64,000 nucleotides of DNA from Lunularia cruciata. Lineage: Eukaryota > Streptophyta > Marchantiopsida > Lunulariales > Lunulariaceae. Where the stretch lies: assembly GCA_948567375.1 (NCBI GenBank), contig OX419761.1, positions 19,780,501-19,844,500 of the forward strand, written 5' to 3'. The notes beneath the pieces are model-generated. The model was not told where the DNA came from and did not search any database. It saw only the letters and a program-made list of their open reading frames with translations. Shown in pieces: positions 59,264-64,000 of this stretch. Position numbers and translations under genes: made by a program. The first letter of the stretch is position 1, and each line of letters starts with the position of its first letter.

Positions 59264-59366
59264 TCATGCATATATACATCATTACACAACATACATAATT
59301 GTCAACATCATATACTATAGAAGCACAACTTACACATAAGTCATACATGAACTCTGAAGTGCCACA
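59264..59366 (-). repeat. MT copy III block A (reverse)
   Basis: Reverse complement of block A: CATCATATACTATAGAAGCA and GTGCCACA at the inner edge. Joins 49376-49922 once the solo LTR and E3 are removed. Confidence 0.7.
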
Positions 59367-62300
59367 ATTGCACCCAATACCTCAAGTTGTGCACATGGGT
59401 ATAAATTTGACTCCCTTTGATTCAATATGCTATATCACATTGATAATCTGCTCAAATCACTCAATTTTTGGCTTCAATTAATAGTCTTGTCATCTTGTAT
59501 CTCCAAGGGTGGTCTTCTCTCCCCAAATTCCTTTGCTGAACTCACTCAAAACTCAAAGAAGTCCACACTTCCCTTGTTCAAACCTAAACACTTGCAATTT
59601 TGTCTTTTAGCTTTTCTCCTTTTGACAAATGGACCTCACAACTCCACCTTGAAGCTCTTGAATGAGATAAAGTCCTTCTTATCTAAAAAGAACACATAAA
59701 TTTTCAAGTCAAAAACCTACTCATAAGTAAGCACAGTAGGACAATAGGATCTTGGTTCTCCATCATTGACTCCATGAACATTGTCCCAAAATGCACGGCA
59801 ATCCAATCTTGTAAGCAATCACGGTGTAGAATTTGGAGCCTGATAGGAAAGGATTTGGGATTGACAGATCAAGATCACAAGACATCTCCTACTCAAGTGC
59901 TTCCTTTGATGCACTAATGCCTATGCTCTACTACAACTCTCATTCTCAACATCCTCTTGTGCTCAAGACTACTAAAACTAAAAATACTCACCCATCTATC
60001 AACTCTCCACTACTTCTATGCATAAGAGCTCCTAAAGAAGACAAGACTATAATCCACAAAGCTAGGCATGCACATGTACATAGATTGATCACATGGCAAA
60101 TAGCTCAATCATGGGATTCATCCTACAATCTACTCCAATAATGTGGAGAATAAAAATATGCTAAACTCCTTTTTCACTAATTATGGAAACCAAAACACAA
60201 TAACATTTAACAAAACATTTACCATGTCACAAACTTGCAATGGTTTTGGGAGTGATGCGTTTAGGGAAGGGTAGAACGTTATCTCAAGAATTATATTATG
60301 CAAATCATAAGTAACTATGAGGGAAAAACTCTTGGGACTGCTTCAACCTTGCAATGCAAACTAAACTATCACCTTCAAGAGTGTTATTTGGAAAAGACCT
60401 TTTGTGAGAGTGATTGAATTTCTGTTTTTACAGTGCACTAAGTGATACTGCACTCTTCTAGGAGTGGTTCTTGCCCAAGAGGTTAAATATGTAAAATTAA
60501 TGAATTGTGACATTGTCACAATTTATCTTCAATTCTTGTCATTCCCAATCCATATCCTTGAGTGAACTACTTGTTCTTAGTGTTTATACTACTAGTATGT
60601 TAATACTAGGTTCTCACATTTATATGCAGTTTGCAAACAAGCACTGGATTATACTCATGACCCAAATGCACTCTAGCATAGAGGATCCAGATAACATTCA
60701 CAACTTTGTGCACCATAGACAAGAGCTAGAGAGATTCAACAAAAACAAATTGAGTTCTCTATATCAACATTGTGTGCTTTAGAGATATATCTCTCCTTGG
60801 GGAGACCAAGGACTATAGCCATAATGGAAAATCCAATGGTATGATGGTAATGATGGTGCAAATTGTGGCTCTAGTTGTGTAAGCGGTGTCTCAAACTTTG
60901 CAAACATAAACCTTTATTGTATAGATGGTCATTATTGAGTTATCATGAATGTCTATTGATACAATTGTGGTTGTCAAGACAATCACTCAAGTATCCTAGC
61001 AAACTAAGTTAGGTGCTTCAAACACGTGAAGAAAAAAGAAAGCTCCTACTTGCAACTTGCATTCTTTATAGTGTTTTCTTGATTTCATAAAACATATTGG
61101 GATATATATTGTCCAATCCATATTATCCAATTCACTCCTACCCTTACATCACTTGCACTATACATTATTTCAATCCAGAATTATCATGGGAATGAGGTGA
61201 TTTACCAATTGATATTATGCTATAAAATATCTAGAAGATTCTTAAAAAGATTATCTATTAAATGTGTGGTCTATATATCTTCTTCTTGAAGTTTCCAAGA
61301 ATATTGATTAACAAAACTTGGGAATATAGAAGAAAGGAGAAGAAGAACACATATCTTTTGAATCTCCACCAAGAACATCAAATTTGTTTACAACACCACC
61401 CATCAAATAATATACGTGAAAGTAAAAGTAAAAAGAAATACAAGAGCTCTTGAAATACAAGAGTTCAAGAAGTGCAAATGGGAAACATGAGCTTGGGACA
61501 CAAGAAAAGAGGGCTAAAAGCCTAGGAGAAGCTACAAGTCCATGCTAAAAATAGGGAAAGAAGCCAAGTAAATGTCAGTTGAATTGTGTGATATAGATCT
61601 TTCAAAAATATATGTTTTAAATGAGAAGGAGTGACCTGAACATGATGGGATCTTCTATTGTCACTGCTTGTCTGTAAAGACCCAATGCTTTTGATCATTG
61701 TAAGGTGATGGTGATCCTTTGGCAAAACTACATGGTGAGCATGGTTGACAGTTAAGGCTCATCTCCTCAATATAGAACCTCATATCTCAAAGGAGACCAT
61801 TGAACTGGTGGAGATGACCAAAAATCTCCACTGTCAAGGGAAAAAAGGTATGAAATGAGAGTTGTGGTGTGAAATGGTCTTCCTTCCATTTGGGAGCAAT
61901 GATCATTGTAGCTCCCACTTGATTGTCAGCTTGTGTCAAAGACTCTTGTTGAAGTGGTGTTGTAGCCACAAAAACCACATACAAAGGTAGGTTGGCTATC
62001 CAAAATGAGATTATCTTTGCCCTCACTTTTTAAGGGGGGTCTGGGCAAGTCCAACCATTGCTGAATTTGAACCTATGAACAAGTAGATCATAAGATGCAA
62101 GCCATTGCATTTTGAATGGCATCATGAACTCTAGTGTGCTCTCCACCAATAGCACATTGTAAAATGTGAATGCCATGTGTGTCATATTTAGATCCACAAT
62201 AGCACTAGAAGTGTTGGATGTTGTAATTCTAGAAGTAGACAAAGTATTGTTGTAACTCTTCAAATATGAAGCGAACGTTCTTAATCAACTAGGAGACATG

Positions 62301-64000
62301 GAGCCAAGCTCAAGAGCCTTGCTCAAGAGCCTTTCCCTTTGCAAGAGAGAATCCTAACACTATAAAGTAAAGGGTTGTCAATAGGGATGATGGTAAGGAT
62401 GAAATTTTGCATATGTAGACTAATATCCACTTAAATCTTCTTAATATCTATGGAGAAATAAATGAGCGGAGTGTTGTATGTGCCAGACCTGGCAATAGAT
62501 CTTGTGCTAACAAAAGAGATGATTCAAAATTATGGATGCTTGAATCTACTATCAAGACAATTGCTAGTAAAAAGGGAAATTGTTGTTTAAGAACCAATTT
62601 TCTTATATTAAAGCAACTAGTGCTCATGCTCTTAGATATGCTATCAATGCTATTGCATTGATATGCAATGTGAGACCACATCCTCTCATAGTTGGAGAGA
62701 GAGCTATTTGTTGTCTATGTCGTGCTTTTAATAGCTTGGGGAGCCCAAATAGAGTGGAGAATTTACAACATATTGTATTATCAAGAGGCATGTAGATGGG
62801 ATATGAGTACGTTGTGTGTGGGTAAGTATGTGCAAGATAGGAGGCTCTAGGGACATAGTATCTTGTGAGGACAGAGTAGGCCTCTTGTGCGTTCTCCAAA
62901 AAAGGGAGTAGATTAGCTTGAGCTTTAGCTTGAACCAAAGTGTATGAGATAAATGAGCTACAAAAGTTATCCACTATTAGAGGAGAGCCCAATACCTTCA
63001 AGCCTCTTACTAGGAACTAGAACAATAGTGGGAAGTCGGAGTGAGAACTATATGTGGACTCAAAATCTTGCACTTACATGTTTAGTCTTGTGAATGATCC
63101 AAGAGAGAATTAGGAGAATGGAAAATCAGAGTGGGATTATCAAGTGAGAGAAACTCCAAATATTTGCTTGAGTGCAAGTTTTGGTATTTTAAACAACTTG
63201 GGTACAAGGTTCCCAAGAAGCTTCTTTCTAAAAACCATATTATTTGGTGTGCAAGCTAAGTTAATTATTTACTTTATATGCAAACTAAGCTAGTTATTTA
63301 TTTTGCATACAAGTTAAGATAACCATCAACTTGGTATACAAGTTACTCAACCCTTGGAAGATTAATAAAAACTTTTCACCAAGAAACTTTATGGATGCTT
63401 CTAGAAACATTCGCAGAAACATGAAACATGAAACAGAAACATTTAAAGTTTCGGAGGTATATGCTAATGCTCCCACCTATTAGCTATATTAGATTTGGCT
63501 ATATTCAAATCGGCCTGCTAAGAATACCCATAAGCTTTGAATTATTTCATCGCCAAAACTACAAAGGCTATTTGAACTTTAATTGGAGTTCAAACTCTAA
63601 ACATATACGCGTTTCAAGTTTCTTGCGTAGTTGATATCTTGCAGATTATTGTTTAGTGACCAGATATCTTGTCAGAGCAAGCTGAATTCTTGAGCAGTAA
63701 GACTAGTACAGTGAGTATTGAGTGATAGGTAACTCATTATCAATTTGACAAAGTTACTACATCAATTCCCATGATTCTCATCGTATTTAGTTGAGGTGTC
63801 CGTCTGGTTGGAGGATTTCCCTTTATGTGGGCCAATGTGCACGATATAGAGGCATCATTGTATTGAGTTACCGACATGACTTGCTCTCCGTGCAAGTTTT
63901 GGGATCATTGATGGTGTTACCTGGATTAACTTCTACCTACATCTCAGGTCGCACACAGGGGAATCGTCCTTCCTCCTCGAGGAATGGACTCTTGTCTTTC
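59367..64000. other. Unassigned, AT-rich, gene-poor sequence
   Basis: No domain or RNA gene recognised. Short frames only. About 60440-60590 resembles 45570-45720. About 63181-63425 resembles an E3-type LTR in reverse. The rest looks like old non-coding or decayed repeat DNA. Confidence 0.4.
63181..63425 (-). repeat. Relic LTR related to E3
   Basis: Contains AAGAAGCTTCTT, GTGTGCAAGCTAAGTTAA and GGATGCTTCTAGAAACATTC in the order expected for the reverse complement of the E3 LTR (AAGAAGCTTCTC, GTGCAAGCCAAGTTAA, AGATGCTTCTAGAATATTC), including a threefold CAAGCTAAGT-type repetition. Strongly diverged. Confidence 0.45.

Overview
The window is repeat-dominated nuclear DNA of a land plant. I see no host gene, rRNA, functional tRNA or CRISPR array. 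Almost everything that can be recognised belongs to four LTR-retrotransposon families of the Ty3/gypsy type, nested inside one another. Plant origin is suggested by the PBS types (TGGTATCAGAGC; TTTTTGGCACCGCTGCC and TTTTTGGTTCCGTTGCC), the chromovirus, and the nesting. A large non-angiosperm genome such as a conifer is a reasonable guess, because one element carries a methyltransferase whose motif order is DNMT3-like, a type reported from non-flowering plants; this is inference.

Layout. (1) The oldest layer is a degraded element, 'MT copy I', at 1-3190 and 38351-39807. (2) It is split by a minus-strand element, 'GL', at 3191-38350 (TSD GTTGG). GL has giant LTRs of about 3.7 kb, and each LTR contains a long ORF. 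(3) GL is itself interrupted by a solo GL LTR (5617-9302, TSD ACTCC), a gypsy element 'E2' (14634-21870, TSD GCAC), a solo E2 LTR (23177-23868, TSD GTAC), and 'MT copy II' (26020-35937, TSD TCAT). (4) A second solo GL LTR lies at 40624-44404 (TSD AAAGT). (5) A third solo GL LTR (49923-59263, TSD TCATG) sits in a terminal fragment of a third MT copy and is interrupted by a young chromovirus 'E3' (53582-59224, TSD ACACT). (6) 44410-49375 and 59367-64000 hold unassigned, mostly degraded sequence.

The most striking system is the MT family. One reading frame, now broken, runs gag - protease - C5 cytosine DNA methyltransferase - reverse transcriptase - RNase H - integrase - PHD finger. A retrotransposon therefore appears to carry its own DNA-methylation writer and a possible histone reader. 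Copy I lacks the roughly 1.4-kb segment containing the methyltransferase. The family also has odd ends: a block B at the 5' end, and A-B-A' at the 3' end, instead of two matching LTRs.

Second, GL elements encode an unknown acidic coiled-coil protein of about 800-860 residues wholly inside U3 of the LTR, so it is the 3'-most gene of the genomic RNA and also survives in every solo LTR. Third, E3 LTRs are packed with perfect heat-shock-element arrays upstream of a TATA box. All polyproteins here carry stops or frameshifts, so none of these copies is likely to be autonomous.
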